Shown in pieces: positions 48,014-56,183 of a stretch of 64,000 nucleotides of DNA. Each line of letters starts with the position of its first letter. Position 1 is the stretch's first letter. Source of the stretch: Streptomyces rhizoryzae. GTDB taxonomy: Bacteria > Actinomycetota > Actinomycetes > Streptomycetales > Streptomycetaceae. The notes under the pieces are model-generated. The model made no database searches. It was not told where the DNA came from and was given only the letters and a program-made list of their open reading frames with translations. The translations under genes and the position numbers were made by a program. The stretch lies in contig NZ_JALMUV010000008.1 of assembly GCF_023155275.1 (NCBI RefSeq), positions 124,001 to 188,000 of the forward strand. The letters run 5' to 3'.

Positions 48014-48733
48014 TCAGGCGGTGGTGCCGCCGCCCCGTTCGTCGGAGTCCTCCTCGGCCTGCTTGGCCTGGACCTCCGGGTCGAGCGGTGAGCCCTGGCT
48101 GCCGTCGACGGAGCTGAGGTGGCCGCGGTCGCCGACCTCGGTGGGGGCCGGCGGTTCGACCAGCCAGTCCGGGTTGGCCTGCTTGTCCCACCACTTCCAG
48201 GCGGCCACCGCGCCGGCCGCCACGAGGCCCAGCAGCGCCAGCCGCTTGGCGGCCTTGCCGCAGGCGCACCGGCGGCGCTGCTTCTTCTGGAGCTTGGCGA
48301 TCTCCTCGGCGGTCACCTGCCCGCGGAGCGCGGCCAGCGCCGCGGCGCCCCGGGCGAGCGCCTCCTCGCGCACCGGCTCGGCGGCGGCGCGGGCACCGGC
48401 CACGGCGTTCTCCAGCCGCGGGGCGGTGAACTCGGCGGCCTGCCGGGCCGCCTTGCGGGTGCGGCGGGCCGCGCGGGACGCCGCCGCGTCCACCTTGGGC
48501 GGCAGCGCCCCGCGGGCGTGCTCGATCCGCGGCTGGACGTGGCTGCCGTACTGGGCACGGGCCTGGTGCGCGGCCTCGGCGACCTTGGGGGCCAGCCGGG
48601 CGCGGGCCTCGTGCGTGTAGTGGACAGCGGCGTCCTTGGCCGTTCCGGCGTAGGGAGCCACCACCTCCGCTGCGTGCCGCACGCCGTCCTTGGCCGTGTG
48701 GGTCGCGGCGCGCACGCTGTCCTTGCGGGTCAC
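48014..48733 (-). CDS. DUF5324 family Ala-rich membrane-associated protein
   Basis: A 239-residue protein with a long Ala/Arg-rich helical N-terminal region (HTAKDGVRHAAEVVAPYAGT, reminiscent of amphipathic repeat proteins), then a basic, Cys-containing stretch (KKQRRRCACGKAAKRL), one hydrophobic segment (ALLGLVAAGAVAAWKWW) and an acidic tail. The family is a Streptomyces DUF with no known role. The GTG at 48733 follows GGAGGATCC. Divergent from the cyclophilin gene. Confidence 0.8.
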   Translation of the reverse strand: MTRKDSVRAATHTAKDGVRHAAEVVAPYAGTAKDAAVHYTHEARARLAPKVAEAAHQARAQYGSHVQPRIEHARGALPPKVDAAASRAARRTRKAARQAAEFTAPRLENAVAGARAAAEPVREEALARGAAALAALRGQVTAEEIAKLQKKQRRRCACGKAAKRLALLGLVAAGAVAAWKWWDKQANPDWLVEPPAPTEVGDRGHLSSVDGSQGSPLDPEVQAKQAEEDSDERGGGTTA

Positions 48734-49022
48734 GGGGATCCTCCTCCTCGGTGGTGTCCGGGTCCGGGGGCTGCTTTCCCCCTGTGCTGTGTCGCCTGTC
48801 CACCCGATTGACGAGCATGCCCGCTCCGTACGGATACGGCACGCGAGAACGGGCATCCGGGTCATTGCGGACCCTGGGGTCCTGTCACGACGATGCCACG
48901 CGGTGCCCTGTTCCCGCGCGGGAAATCAGTGCGAACCACGTCAAGAGGTGGCGGCCGGGCAGCCGGTGCCCGCTTCATGCGAGGATCGGGGACCGTCAGT
49001 GAAGACTTATGGAAGGTAGATC

Positions 49023-49550
49023 GTGGCTGAGCAGCTCTACGCCACCCTGAAGACGAACCAGGGCGACATCGAACTCCGGCTCCTGCCGAACCACGCCCCC
49101 AAGACGGTGAAGAACTTCGTCGAGCTCGCCAAGGGCGAGCGGGAGTGGACCGACCCCAAGACCGGGCAGCCGACCAGCGCCCCCCTGTACGACGGCACCG
49201 TCTTCCACCGGGTCATCAGCGGCTTCATGCTGCAGGGCGGCGACCCGCTGGGCAACGGCACCGGTGGCCCCGGCTACCAGTTCGCCGACGAGTTCCACCC
49301 CGACCTGGCGTTCAACAAGCCGTACCTGCTGGCCATGGCCAACGCCGGTCCGGGCACCAACGGCTCGCAGTTCTTCATCACCGTGGCCCCGACCGCCTGG
49401 CTGACCGGCAAGCACACCATCTTCGGCGAGGTCACCAACGAGGCCAGCAAGAAGGTCGTGGACGCCATCGCCGAGACCCAGACCAACCCGCGCACCGACC
49501 GTCCGGTCAACGACGTGGTCATCGAGTCGGTGGTCATCGAGACCCGCTGA
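49023..49550 (+). CDS. cyclophilin-type peptidyl-prolyl cis-trans isomerase
   Basis: A 175-residue cytoplasmic PPIase. The cyclophilin core shows TVFHRVISGFMLQGGDPLGNGTGGPGYQ (catalytic Arg in FHRV), then LAMANAGPGTNGSQFFITVAPTAWLTGKHTIFG. It speeds proline isomerisation during protein folding. No signal peptide. The GTG at 49023 has a GGAAGGTAG site. A hairpin follows the stop codon. Confidence 0.95.
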   Translation: MAEQLYATLKTNQGDIELRLLPNHAPKTVKNFVELAKGEREWTDPKTGQPTSAPLYDGTVFHRVISGFMLQGGDPLGNGTGGPGYQFADEFHPDLAFNKPYLLAMANAGPGTNGSQFFITVAPTAWLTGKHTIFGEVTNEASKKVVDAIAETQTNPRTDRPVNDVVIESVVIETR

Positions 49551-49561
49551 GTCGGTAACGC

Positions 49562-49582
49562 TCCCCGGCGGTCTTCCGGGGA
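49562..49582 (+). terminator. hairpin after the cyclophilin gene
   Basis: A short stem CCCCGG/CCGGGG with a 7-base loop, just past the stop codon. Confidence 0.5.
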
Positions 49583-49703
49583 ACCATCGCGCCCCGTCCG
49601 GTCGTAGATGAAGGAGACGGGGCGCGCAGCGCTGTGCGGGGCGGGGCCGGGTTTTCGGCGGGCAGGCTGCGCAGCTCGTGGGAGAACGATGACGAGGGGA
49701 CCC

Positions 49704-50618
49704 ATGGACCAGCCAGGCAGCCCGCAGGAGCCGCAGCACGCGCACGGCCACGACGGCCTGCCCGGCTGTCACCGCCATCCCGACCGCCCGACGGGCATCC
49801 GCTGCACCCGCTGCGACCGGCCGGTCTGCCCGGAGTGCATGATCAGCGCCTCGGTCGGCTTCCAGTGCCCGGACTGCGTCCGCAGCGGCGGCGGTACGGG
49901 CCACGCCCCGCGGGCCGGCGCGCCGCGCACGATAGCGGGCGGCACGGTCACCGCCGATCCCCGGCTGATCACCAAGATCCTGCTGGGACTCAATGTCGCG
50001 GTCTTCATCGCGGTGCTCGCGACGCAGCAGTCCGGCGGCGACCTGGTCAACCGCCTCGACATGATCGGCCTGGCCGTCGATCCCAGCCGCTACCAGCTGG
50101 TCGGCGTCGCGCACGGCGAGTGGTACCGCCTGCTGACCGCGGTCTTCCTCCACCAGCAGATCGCACACATCGGCTTCAACATGCTCTCGCTGTGGTGGCT
50201 GGGCCCGCCGCTGGAGGCGGCGCTCGGCCGGCTCCGCTTCACCGCGCTCTACCTGCTCTCCGGCCTGGGCGGCAGCGCCCTGAGCTACCTCCTCGTCGCG
50301 CAGAACCAGCCGTCGCTGGGCGCCTCCGGCGCGATCTTCGGGCTGCTGGGCGCCACGGCCGTGCTGCTGCGCCGGCTGCGCTACGACATGCGGCCGGTGC
50401 TGATCCTGCTCGGCCTCAACCTCGCCTTCACGTTCCTGTGGCCGAACATCGCCTGGCAGGCGCACGTCGGCGGGCTGGTCGTGGGCGCCGCGGTCGCGTT
50501 CGGGATGGTCCACGCGCCGCGCGACCGCCGGACGCTGGTGCAGGCCGGGACGTGCGCGGTGGCCCTGCTCGCGATCGTCGCGGTGGTGTGGGTACGGACC
50601 CTGCAACTGGTCGGCTGA
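49704..50618 (+). CDS. rhomboid-family intramembrane serine protease with N-terminal Cys/His zinc-binding motif
   Basis: A 304-residue protein. The N-terminus has a B-box-like Cys/His cluster (CHRHPDRPTGIRCTRCDRPVCPECM and FQCPDC), likely to bind zinc. The rhomboid core has about six to seven spans with GASGAIFGLLGA (nucleophile Ser), HIGFNMLSLWWLGPPLEAALG and the partner His in WQAHVGGLVVG. Such proteases cut membrane proteins within the bilayer; the substrate is unknown. I chose the ATG at 49704 (MDQPGSPQ) with a GAGGGGA site; the ATG at 49689 is an alternative. A DnaA-box cluster follows. Confidence 0.9.
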   Translation: MDQPGSPQEPQHAHGHDGLPGCHRHPDRPTGIRCTRCDRPVCPECMISASVGFQCPDCVRSGGGTGHAPRAGAPRTIAGGTVTADPRLITKILLGLNVAVFIAVLATQQSGGDLVNRLDMIGLAVDPSRYQLVGVAHGEWYRLLTAVFLHQQIAHIGFNMLSLWWLGPPLEAALGRLRFTALYLLSGLGGSALSYLLVAQNQPSLGASGAIFGLLGATAVLLRRLRYDMRPVLILLGLNLAFTFLWPNIAWQAHVGGLVVGAAVAFGMVHAPRDRRTLVQAGTCAVALLAIVAVVWVRTLQLVG

Positions 50619-50877
50619 GGGTCCGCGGCGCCACGTTGTCCACAGTCTGTGGCGGATCTTGTGCACGCTGTGCGGAAACCCGCGAGGAGGCCCTCGCGCA
50701 GCGCGTTTCCGCAGGCAGGAGCGGTGGGAGCGGTCGGCCGGCGGGCCCGCCGCCGGTCACACCGGCGTCAACCCCGAGAGGGTTATCCACAGATCTTCTG
50801 AAGTTTTCCCCGGCTGTGGATAACTGTGTGGATGGCCTTGGGTAGGGCTTGCGCCACGCCCCCGGTCGGGGTCCGCG
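50619..50877. promoter_or_regulatory. DnaA-box cluster between the rhomboid and crgA genes
   Basis: A 259-base gap holding strong DnaA boxes: TTGTCCACA (50636-50644, perfect Streptomyces type), TTATCCACA (50783-50791), TGTGGATAA (50815-50823, inverse) and TGTGGATGG (50827-50835, inverse). Three are closer to consensus than any box I see in oriC. From memory, S. coelicolor has a DnaA-binding cluster named after cosmid H69 in this neighbourhood; that this is its counterpart is likely but not shown here. Confidence 0.8.
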
Positions 50878-51132
50878 CTACTTCCACTGCGTGGAGACGC
50901 CGAAACCCACCGCGATGAAGCCGAACCCGCACACGATGTTCCAGTTGCCCATCGCCTTGACCGGCAGATCGCCCTCGGAGACGTAGAACAGCACGATCCA
51001 CGCGAGTCCGATCAGGAACATCGCCAGCATCAGCGGCGCGACCCAGCCCCGGCCCGAGTTCATCTTCAGGCTGGTGGTCTTCGCCGGCGGCGGCGTGAAG
51101 TCGTCCTTCTTGCGGATCCGTGACTTCGGCAC
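50878..51132 (-). CDS. crgA: cell-division inhibitor/coordinator CrgA
   Basis: An 84-residue CrgA. The N-terminus [16 protein letters not shown] and two membrane spans ([22 protein letters not shown] and [17 protein letters not shown]) are diagnostic. It controls FtsZ ring formation during Streptomyces growth and sporulation, and in mycobacteria contacts FtsZ, FtsI and PBPs. The GTG at 51132 follows GGAGAG. Divergent from the DUF881 gene, and its 3' end meets the DnaA-box cluster. Confidence 0.95.
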   Translation of the reverse strand: MPKSRIRKKDDFTPPPAKTTSLKMNSGRGWVAPLMLAMFLIGLAWIVLFYVSEGDLPVKAMGNWNIVCGFGFIAVGFGVSTQWK

Positions 51133-51309
51133 GAGGAACTCTCCTGTCGATGTGCTGCTCCCCCGCTCCCCACGGCGAACGGGGCGGTCCCCCCGCCGCA
51201 CGGAGCGGTACCGGACGGGAGCCAGGGTACGGACACGATGGGAACGGATTTCCTTCCCGGGCGTCCGTTAGCGTAGTGCTTCCGCGGCTTCGTAAGGAGT
51301 AAGGGTACG

Positions 51310-52080
51310 TTGAGCAGCACCGCCGGCTCCTCCGGGCGCCCCGGCCGCCTCCGGCTGCGGCCCGTCCGCCTCCTCACGCTCCTGGTCTTCGCCCTCGCCG
51401 GGCTGCTGTTCTGGCTGAGCTTCGACACCGCCCGCGGCACCAACCTCCGGTCCGACGACTCGATGCTGCGGCTCTCCGACCTGATCCAGGAACGCAGCCA
51501 CAAGAACGGCGTCCAGGACGAGCGCAACGCCGGGCTGCGCGCCGAGGTCGACGCCCTGGCCCGCCGCGACACCGCCCCCTCCGCGAGCTCCGAGGCCCGG
51601 CTCAAGGGCCTGGAGAAGAGCGCCGGCAGCAAACCGCTGTCCGGCCCCGGCCTGACCGTCACCCTCACCGACGCCCCGCCGAACGCCACCCCCAAGATCC
51701 CCGGCATCCCCGACCCCCAGCCCAACGACCTGGTCATCCACCAGCAGGACCTCCAGGCCGTGGTCAACGCCCTCTGGCACGGCGGCGCCAAGGGCATCAA
51801 GGTCATGGACCAGCGGCTGATCTCCACCAGCGCGGTCCGCTGCGTCGGCAACACCCTGATCCTCCAGGGCCAGGTCTACTCCCCGCCCTACAAGATCACC
51901 GCGGTCGGCGACCGGGACGCCCTCAACCGCGCCCTCACCGCCTCCCCGGCCATCCAGAACTACCTCCAGTACGTCAACGCCTACGGCCTCGGCTGGAAAG
52001 TCGACCAGCACGAGGCGGTGACTCTTCCCGGCTACTCCGGCACAGTGGATCTCCACTACGCACAGCCTGTGCAGCCGTGA
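51310..52080 (+). CDS. DUF881 family membrane-anchored protein
   Basis: A 256-residue protein: one N-terminal span (LLTLLVFALAGLLFWLSF), a short coiled-coil-like stretch (LIQERSHKNGVQDERNAGL) and the DUF881 fold (GPGLTVTLTDAPPN, DLVIHQQDLQAVVNALWHGGAKGIKVMDQRL, GNTLILQGQVYSPPYKI). DUF881 proteins are common beside division genes in actinobacteria; the biochemical role is unknown. The start is TTG at 51310 behind AAGGAG; no ATG/GTG lies in a better place. Confidence 0.85.
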   Translation: MSSTAGSSGRPGRLRLRPVRLLTLLVFALAGLLFWLSFDTARGTNLRSDDSMLRLSDLIQERSHKNGVQDERNAGLRAEVDALARRDTAPSASSEARLKGLEKSAGSKPLSGPGLTVTLTDAPPNATPKIPGIPDPQPNDLVIHQQDLQAVVNALWHGGAKGIKVMDQRLISTSAVRCVGNTLILQGQVYSPPYKITAVGDRDALNRALTASPAIQNYLQYVNAYGLGWKVDQHEAVTLPGYSGTVDLHYAQPVQP

Positions 52081-52116
52081 CCCGCACCCCGCGGGCCGGC
52101 GGGGAGGGGCGACCGG

Positions 52117-52812
52117 ATGACGGTGCGGTGGATCGTGCGGACGGCCAGCGAACTCTGCGTCACCGCCGGCACCCTGATCGTCCTCTTCGTCGTCTACCTC
52201 CTCTACTGGACCGGCGTGCGGGCCGACAGCGCCATGGACGGCGAGATCGGCCGGCTCCAGGACCGGTGGGCCGCCGGCCCGGTCGCCGCCGCCGACACCC
52301 CCGCCCCGGCGCCCGACCCCACCGCCCCGCCCCGCCGCTACCCACCGGGCCGCTCGTTCGCCGTGATGTACATCCCCCGCTTCGGCGCCGACTGGGCCAA
52401 ACCCGTCCTGGAGGGCACCGGCACCGACGTCCTCCAGCGCGGCCTGGGGCACTACGACCGGACCGCCCGCCTCGGCGCCACCGGCAACTTCGCCGTGGCC
52501 GGCCACCGCCGCACCTACGGCGACCCGTTCAAGGACTTCCCGCGGCTGCGGCCCGGCGACGCCGTGGTGCTCACCGACGGCACCACGTGGTTCACCTACC
52601 GCATCGACAACCGCCCCTACACGACCCTGCCCACCGACATCGGCGTACTCGACCCGGTCCCCCGCGCGTCCGGCTACCCCGGCCCCGGCCGCTACCTCAC
52701 CCTGACCACCTGCGAACCGGAATGGGGCCACAGCCACCGGCTGATCGCCTGGGCCCACCTGGATTCCACCCAACCCGTCGCCCAGGGAAGGCCGTCGGCT
52801 TTGCCCGGCTGA
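52117..52812 (+). CDS. class E sortase (short form)
   Basis: A 231-residue sortase with one N-terminal membrane span (LCVTAGTLIVLFVVYLLYW) and the sortase barrel outside. The catalytic His is in NFAVAGHRRTYG, Cys in LTLTTCEPEW and Arg in SHRLIAWA. Class E sortases join LAXTG-type proteins such as chaplins to the cell wall in streptomycetes. This is the first of three paralogues in this cluster. The ATG at 52117 has a GGGGAGGGGCG site. Confidence 0.9.
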   Translation: MTVRWIVRTASELCVTAGTLIVLFVVYLLYWTGVRADSAMDGEIGRLQDRWAAGPVAAADTPAPAPDPTAPPRRYPPGRSFAVMYIPRFGADWAKPVLEGTGTDVLQRGLGHYDRTARLGATGNFAVAGHRRTYGDPFKDFPRLRPGDAVVLTDGTTWFTYRIDNRPYTTLPTDIGVLDPVPRASGYPGPGRYLTLTTCEPEWGHSHRLIAWAHLDSTQPVAQGRPSALPG

Positions 52813-52893
52813 CCCACCCGCCCACAGCCTCTCCCCTTACTCTGGTGTCGCAATCGACATCGTCAACGGCATCGGCAAGGGGACAGCGACAGC

Positions 52894-53070
52894 ATGTACG
52901 GCTGGATCTGGCGGCATCTGCCGGGCACCACGTGGGTGAAGGCGCTGATTTCCGTGGTGCTCGTCCTGGCGGTGGTCTTCGTGCTCTTCCAGTGGGTCTT
53001 TCCGTGGGCGGAGCCGCTGCTCCCCTTCAATGACGTCACTGTCGACCAAGGGATGGCAGCCACCCGATGA
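52894..53070 (+). CDS. small single-span membrane protein
   Basis: A 58-residue protein: YGWIWRHLPGTTWVKALISV, then a membrane span (VVLVLAVVFVLFQWVFPW), then an acidic short tail. The ATG at 52894 follows AAGGGGACAG. Its stop overlaps the pabA start (ATGA), which suggests translational coupling. The sequence pattern is consistent with a real conserved small gene; function unknown. Confidence 0.8.
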   Translation: MYGWIWRHLPGTTWVKALISVVLVLAVVFVLFQWVFPWAEPLLPFNDVTVDQGMAATR

Positions 53071-53723
53071 CCGCGCGGATTCTCGTCGTCGACAACTACG
53101 ACAGCTTCGTCTTCAACCTCGTCCAGTACCTCTACCAACTCGGTGCCGAGTGCGAGGTGCTGCGCAACGACGAGGTCGCGCCGCGCCATGCCCAGGACGG
53201 TTTCGACGGGGTGCTGCTCTCCCCCGGGCCCGGCACGCCCGAGCAGGCCGGGGTCTGCGTCGAGATGGTCCGGCACTGCGCGCGCACCGGCGTCCCGGTG
53301 TTCGGCGTCTGCCTCGGCCTTCAGTCGATGGCGGTCGCCTACGGCGGCGTGGTGGACCGGGCGCCGGAGCTGCTGCACGGCAAGACCTCGCCGGTCCTCC
53401 ACGAAGGCGCCGGTGTCTTCGCGGGCCTGCCCTCGCCGTTCACCGCCACCCGCTACCACTCGCTGGCCGTCGAACCGGACACCGTCCCGGACGAACTGGC
53501 CGTCACCGCCTGGACGGAGGCCGACGACGCCCCCGGCGGCCGGATCATCATGGGGCTGCGGCACCGCGAACTCCCCGTCGAGGGCGTGCAGTTCCACCCC
53601 GAGTCGGTGCTGACGGAATGGGGGCACCGGATGCTGGCCAACTGGCTGGTGGAGTGCGGCGACCGGCAAGCGGTGGAGCGTTCGGCGGGGCTTGCCCCGG
53701 TGGTCGGCAAGGCCGGCGCGTGA
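53067..53723 (+). CDS. pabA: aminodeoxychorismate/anthranilate synthase glutamine amidotransferase subunit
   Basis: A 218-residue class I glutamine amidotransferase. ILVVDNYDSFVFNLVQYL is the typical N-terminus, the oxyanion motif is LLSPGPGTPE, the nucleophile Cys is in VFGVCLGLQSMA and the His/Glu pair in VQFHPESVLTEWG. It passes ammonia to a chorismate-using partner for p-aminobenzoate (folate) or anthranilate (Trp) synthesis; the sequence alone does not decide which. It overlaps its neighbours on both sides by four bases. Confidence 0.92.
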   Translation: MTARILVVDNYDSFVFNLVQYLYQLGAECEVLRNDEVAPRHAQDGFDGVLLSPGPGTPEQAGVCVEMVRHCARTGVPVFGVCLGLQSMAVAYGGVVDRAPELLHGKTSPVLHEGAGVFAGLPSPFTATRYHSLAVEPDTVPDELAVTAWTEADDAPGGRIIMGLRHRELPVEGVQFHPESVLTEWGHRMLANWLVECGDRQAVERSAGLAPVVGKAGA

Positions 53724-55321
53724 CCGACCTGCGCCCCGAACGCGAAGGGCGGCCCTACCAGCCGCACGGGGAGCAGCCGTATCCGCCGTACCCGCAGGCC
53801 GCCGACGCCCACGGCCGCCCCGACGCGTTCGAGGCGGCCGTGGAGCGCCTGGACGACCCGCTGAACGACCCCCTGCCCGGCCCGGCCGCGGCCCCCCTGC
53901 CCGACCCCTACGAGCAGGCCCGGCCGGCGCCCCCCGCCGGCAGCGGAGCCGGCGCGGGCTCCCCGTGGTTCCGGCCCCACCAGCCGCAGGCCGGCCCGCC
54001 CCAGCCGCCGGCCGGCCCGCGCCCGGCCGCCCGGCACCGCAGGCCCGACCCCGAGGACACTCCGCAGGCGGCGGACCCGGCCGGTACGCACGGCCCGGAC
54101 GCCGACGCCTACGGCCGGCTCTACGGCGGGCTCGCCACCGGTTCCTACGCTCCGGCCCCCGACCGCCCCGGGGAGTCGATACCCGGGCCGTACGGCGTCC
54201 CGGAGGCACTCACCGCGCCCCTCCCCACGATCTCTCCGCTGCTCCCGGCGCCGCCCGCACCGACCGCGGCGGCCGCCTACCCGTCCCGCACGGACGAGGA
54301 GACCATGGCGCTGCGCCAGGCCGGGCAGCGCGGACCGTACGGCGCCCCCGGCGATGTTTCACGTGAAACCGGCGCTCATGTTTCACGTGAAACCGCCAGC
54401 GCCACGGACACCGGTGTTTCCCGTGAAACCGGCTCCGCCGCGGCCGTTTCACGTGAAACATCGCCGTTGCCCGCCACCGGCGGCCGTGCGGCCCGACGCA
54501 AGGCCGCCCAGGCCGCCGCCCGGCGCGGCGGCCGCCACGGCCGCCACGGCTCCCGCGCCGCCGCCCCGTCCGCCGCCGCGGCCACCGAGGCGCCCAAGGC
54601 CCCCCTGACCCGTGTCGAGGCCCGCCGCGCCCAGCGCGCCGCGAAGGACAGCCCCGGCCTGATCGCCAGCCGCGCGCTGGGCGAAGTGTTCATCACCCTC
54701 GGCGTGCTGATGCTGCTGTTCGTCACCTACCAGCTGTGGTGGACGAACGTCATGGCCGACGAGGAGGCGGGCGGCGCCGCCACAACCCTCCAGCACCAGT
54801 GGGAGAGCGGCGGCGGCGAGAAGAAGAACCTCGCGGACGGCGAACGCTTCGGGATCATGTACATCCCCAAGCTCGACATGAAGGCCCCGATCGCCGAAGG
54901 CATCGACAAGCACGCGGTGCTCGACCACGGCATGATCGGCCACTACGACGCCAACAGCGGCATCAAGACCGCGATGCCCTGGGACAGGACCGGCAACTTC
55001 GCGGTCGCCGCCCACCGCAACACCCATGGCGAGCCGTTCCGCTACATCAACCGCCTCACCAAGGGCGACAAGATCGTCGTGGAGACGCAGAGCGCGTACT
55101 ACACGTACGAGATGGTCAGCGTCCTCCCGCAGACCTCCCCGAGCAACACCAGCGTGATCGGGCCGGTGCCGCCGGGGTCCGGATTCACCGGTCCGGGCCG
55201 GTACATCACCCTGACCACCTGTACCCCGGAATTCACCAGTACCTTTCGTTTGATCGTCTGGGGCAAGATGGTCGACGAGCGGCCGCGGAGCAAGGGCAAA
55301 CCGGAAGCGCTCGCCGGCTGA
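53720..55321 (+). CDS. srtE1: class E sortase with long disordered N-terminal region containing parS sites
   Basis: A 533-residue protein. Residues 1 to about 300 are Pro/Ala/Arg-rich and unlike sortases; residues 213-247 contain four VSRET peptides encoded by parS-like DNA. Then a membrane span (ALGEVFITLGVLMLLFVTYQLWW) and the sortase barrel with His in NFAVAAHRNTHG, Cys in ITLTTCTPEF and Arg in STFRLIVWG. The order corresponds to SrtE1 of S. coelicolor, from memory. The GTG at 53720 overlaps the pabA stop (GTGA). Confidence 0.88.
   Translation: MTDLRPEREGRPYQPHGEQPYPPYPQAADAHGRPDAFEAAVERLDDPLNDPLPGPAAAPLPDPYEQARPAPPAGSGAGAGSPWFRPHQPQAGPPQPPAGPRPAARHRRPDPEDTPQAADPAGTHGPDADAYGRLYGGLATGSYAPAPDRPGESIPGPYGVPEALTAPLPTISPLLPAPPAPTAAAAYPSRTDEETMALRQAGQRGPYGAPGDVSRETGAHVSRETASATDTGVSRETGSAAAVSRETSPLPATGGRAARRKAAQAAARRGGRHGRHGSRAAAPSAAAATEAPKAPLTRVEARRAQRAAKDSPGLIASRALGEVFITLGVLMLLFVTYQLWWTNVMADEEAGGAATTLQHQWESGGGEKKNLADGERFGIMYIPKLDMKAPIAEGIDKHAVLDHGMIGHYDANSGIKTAMPWDRTGNFAVAAHRNTHGEPFRYINRLTKGDKIVVETQSAYYTYEMVSVLPQTSPSNTSVIGPVPPGSGFTGPGRYITLTTCTPEFTSTFRLIVWGKMVDERPRSKGKPEALAG
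54356..54459. repeat. parS: parS cluster inside the sortase gene (three perfect, one degenerate)
   Basis: Perfect GTTTCACGTGAAAC at 54356, 54380 and 54446; GTTTCCCGTGAAAC (one mismatch) at 54416. Start-to-start distances are 24, 36 and 30 bp, all multiples of three, and all four are read as VSRET. The mismatch changes the Ser codon TCA to TCC without changing the peptide. Confidence 0.95.
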
Positions 55322-55346
55322 GCGGACAACTAAGGGGTGCGACGCG

Positions 55347-56096
55347 GTGACTGCCAGCGGAATCGACGAGGACAACGACCGGTCCGCGACGCCCCCGGCG
55401 CCGCCCTCCGCACGGCGCGGCCGGCGCGCCGCCGCCGCGGTCGTCAGCGTCATCGGTGAACTGCTCATCACGGCCGGGGTGGTGCTGGGCCTGTTCGTCG
55501 TCTACTCGCTGTGGTGGACCAACGTCCTCGCCGACCGCGAAGCCCACCAGCAGGGCGACCAGGTCCGCAAGCACTGGGCGAAACCGGGCCCCAAGGGCCC
55601 GGGCGAGCTGGACACCAAGGACGGCATCGGCTTCCTGCACGTACCGGCGATGGACAACGGCGAGGTGCTCGTGAAGAAGGGCACCGACTCCGACATCCTC
55701 AACGAGGGCGTCGCCGGCTACTACACCAAGCCCGTCACATCCGCCCTCCCGCAGGCCAAGACCGGCAACTTCACCCTCGCCGCGCACCGCGACGGCCACG
55801 GCGCGAAGTTCCACAACATCGACAAGGTCAAGGTCGGCGACCCGGTCGTCTTCGAGACCAAGGACACCTGGTACGTCTACAAGGTCTACGCGACCCTGCC
55901 GCAGACCTCGAAGTACAACGTCAGCGTCCTCGACAAGGTCCCCGCGGAGTCCGGCAAGCACCGGCCCGGCCGCTACATCACCCTCACGACCTGCACCCCG
56001 GTCTACACCTCGGAGTACCGCTACATCGTCTGGGGCGAGCTGGTGCGCACCGAGAAGGTCGACGCCGACCGCACCCCGCCGGCGGAACTCCGCTAG
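55347..56096 (+). CDS. srtE2: class E sortase
   Basis: A 249-residue sortase with one membrane span (VISVIGELLITAGVVLGLFVVYSLWW). The catalytic His is in NFTLAAHRDGHG, Cys in ITLTTCTPVYT and Arg in SEYRYIVWG. It is the third paralogue, 25 bases after the previous one, and corresponds to SrtE2 by position. The GTG at 55347 has a weak AAGGGGTG site. A strong bidirectional terminator follows. Confidence 0.9.
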   Translation: MTASGIDEDNDRSATPPAPPSARRGRRAAAAVVSVIGELLITAGVVLGLFVVYSLWWTNVLADREAHQQGDQVRKHWAKPGPKGPGELDTKDGIGFLHVPAMDNGEVLVKKGTDSDILNEGVAGYYTKPVTSALPQAKTGNFTLAAHRDGHGAKFHNIDKVKVGDPVVFETKDTWYVYKVYATLPQTSKYNVSVLDKVPAESGKHRPGRYITLTTCTPVYTSEYRYIVWGELVRTEKVDADRTPPAELR

Positions 56097-56119
56097 CCCC
56101 CGGCCCGCCCGCCCCGCAC

Positions 56120-56167
56120 ACGACGGAGCCCCGGCCGCCCTTCCCAGGGCCGCCGGGGCTCCGTCGT
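56120..56167. terminator. bidirectional terminator between srtE2 and pknB
   Basis: A 22-bp inverted repeat with a single mismatch and a 4-base loop, between the stop codons of two convergent genes. Confidence 0.85.
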
Positions 56168-56183
56168 ACGGACCGGACCGAGG

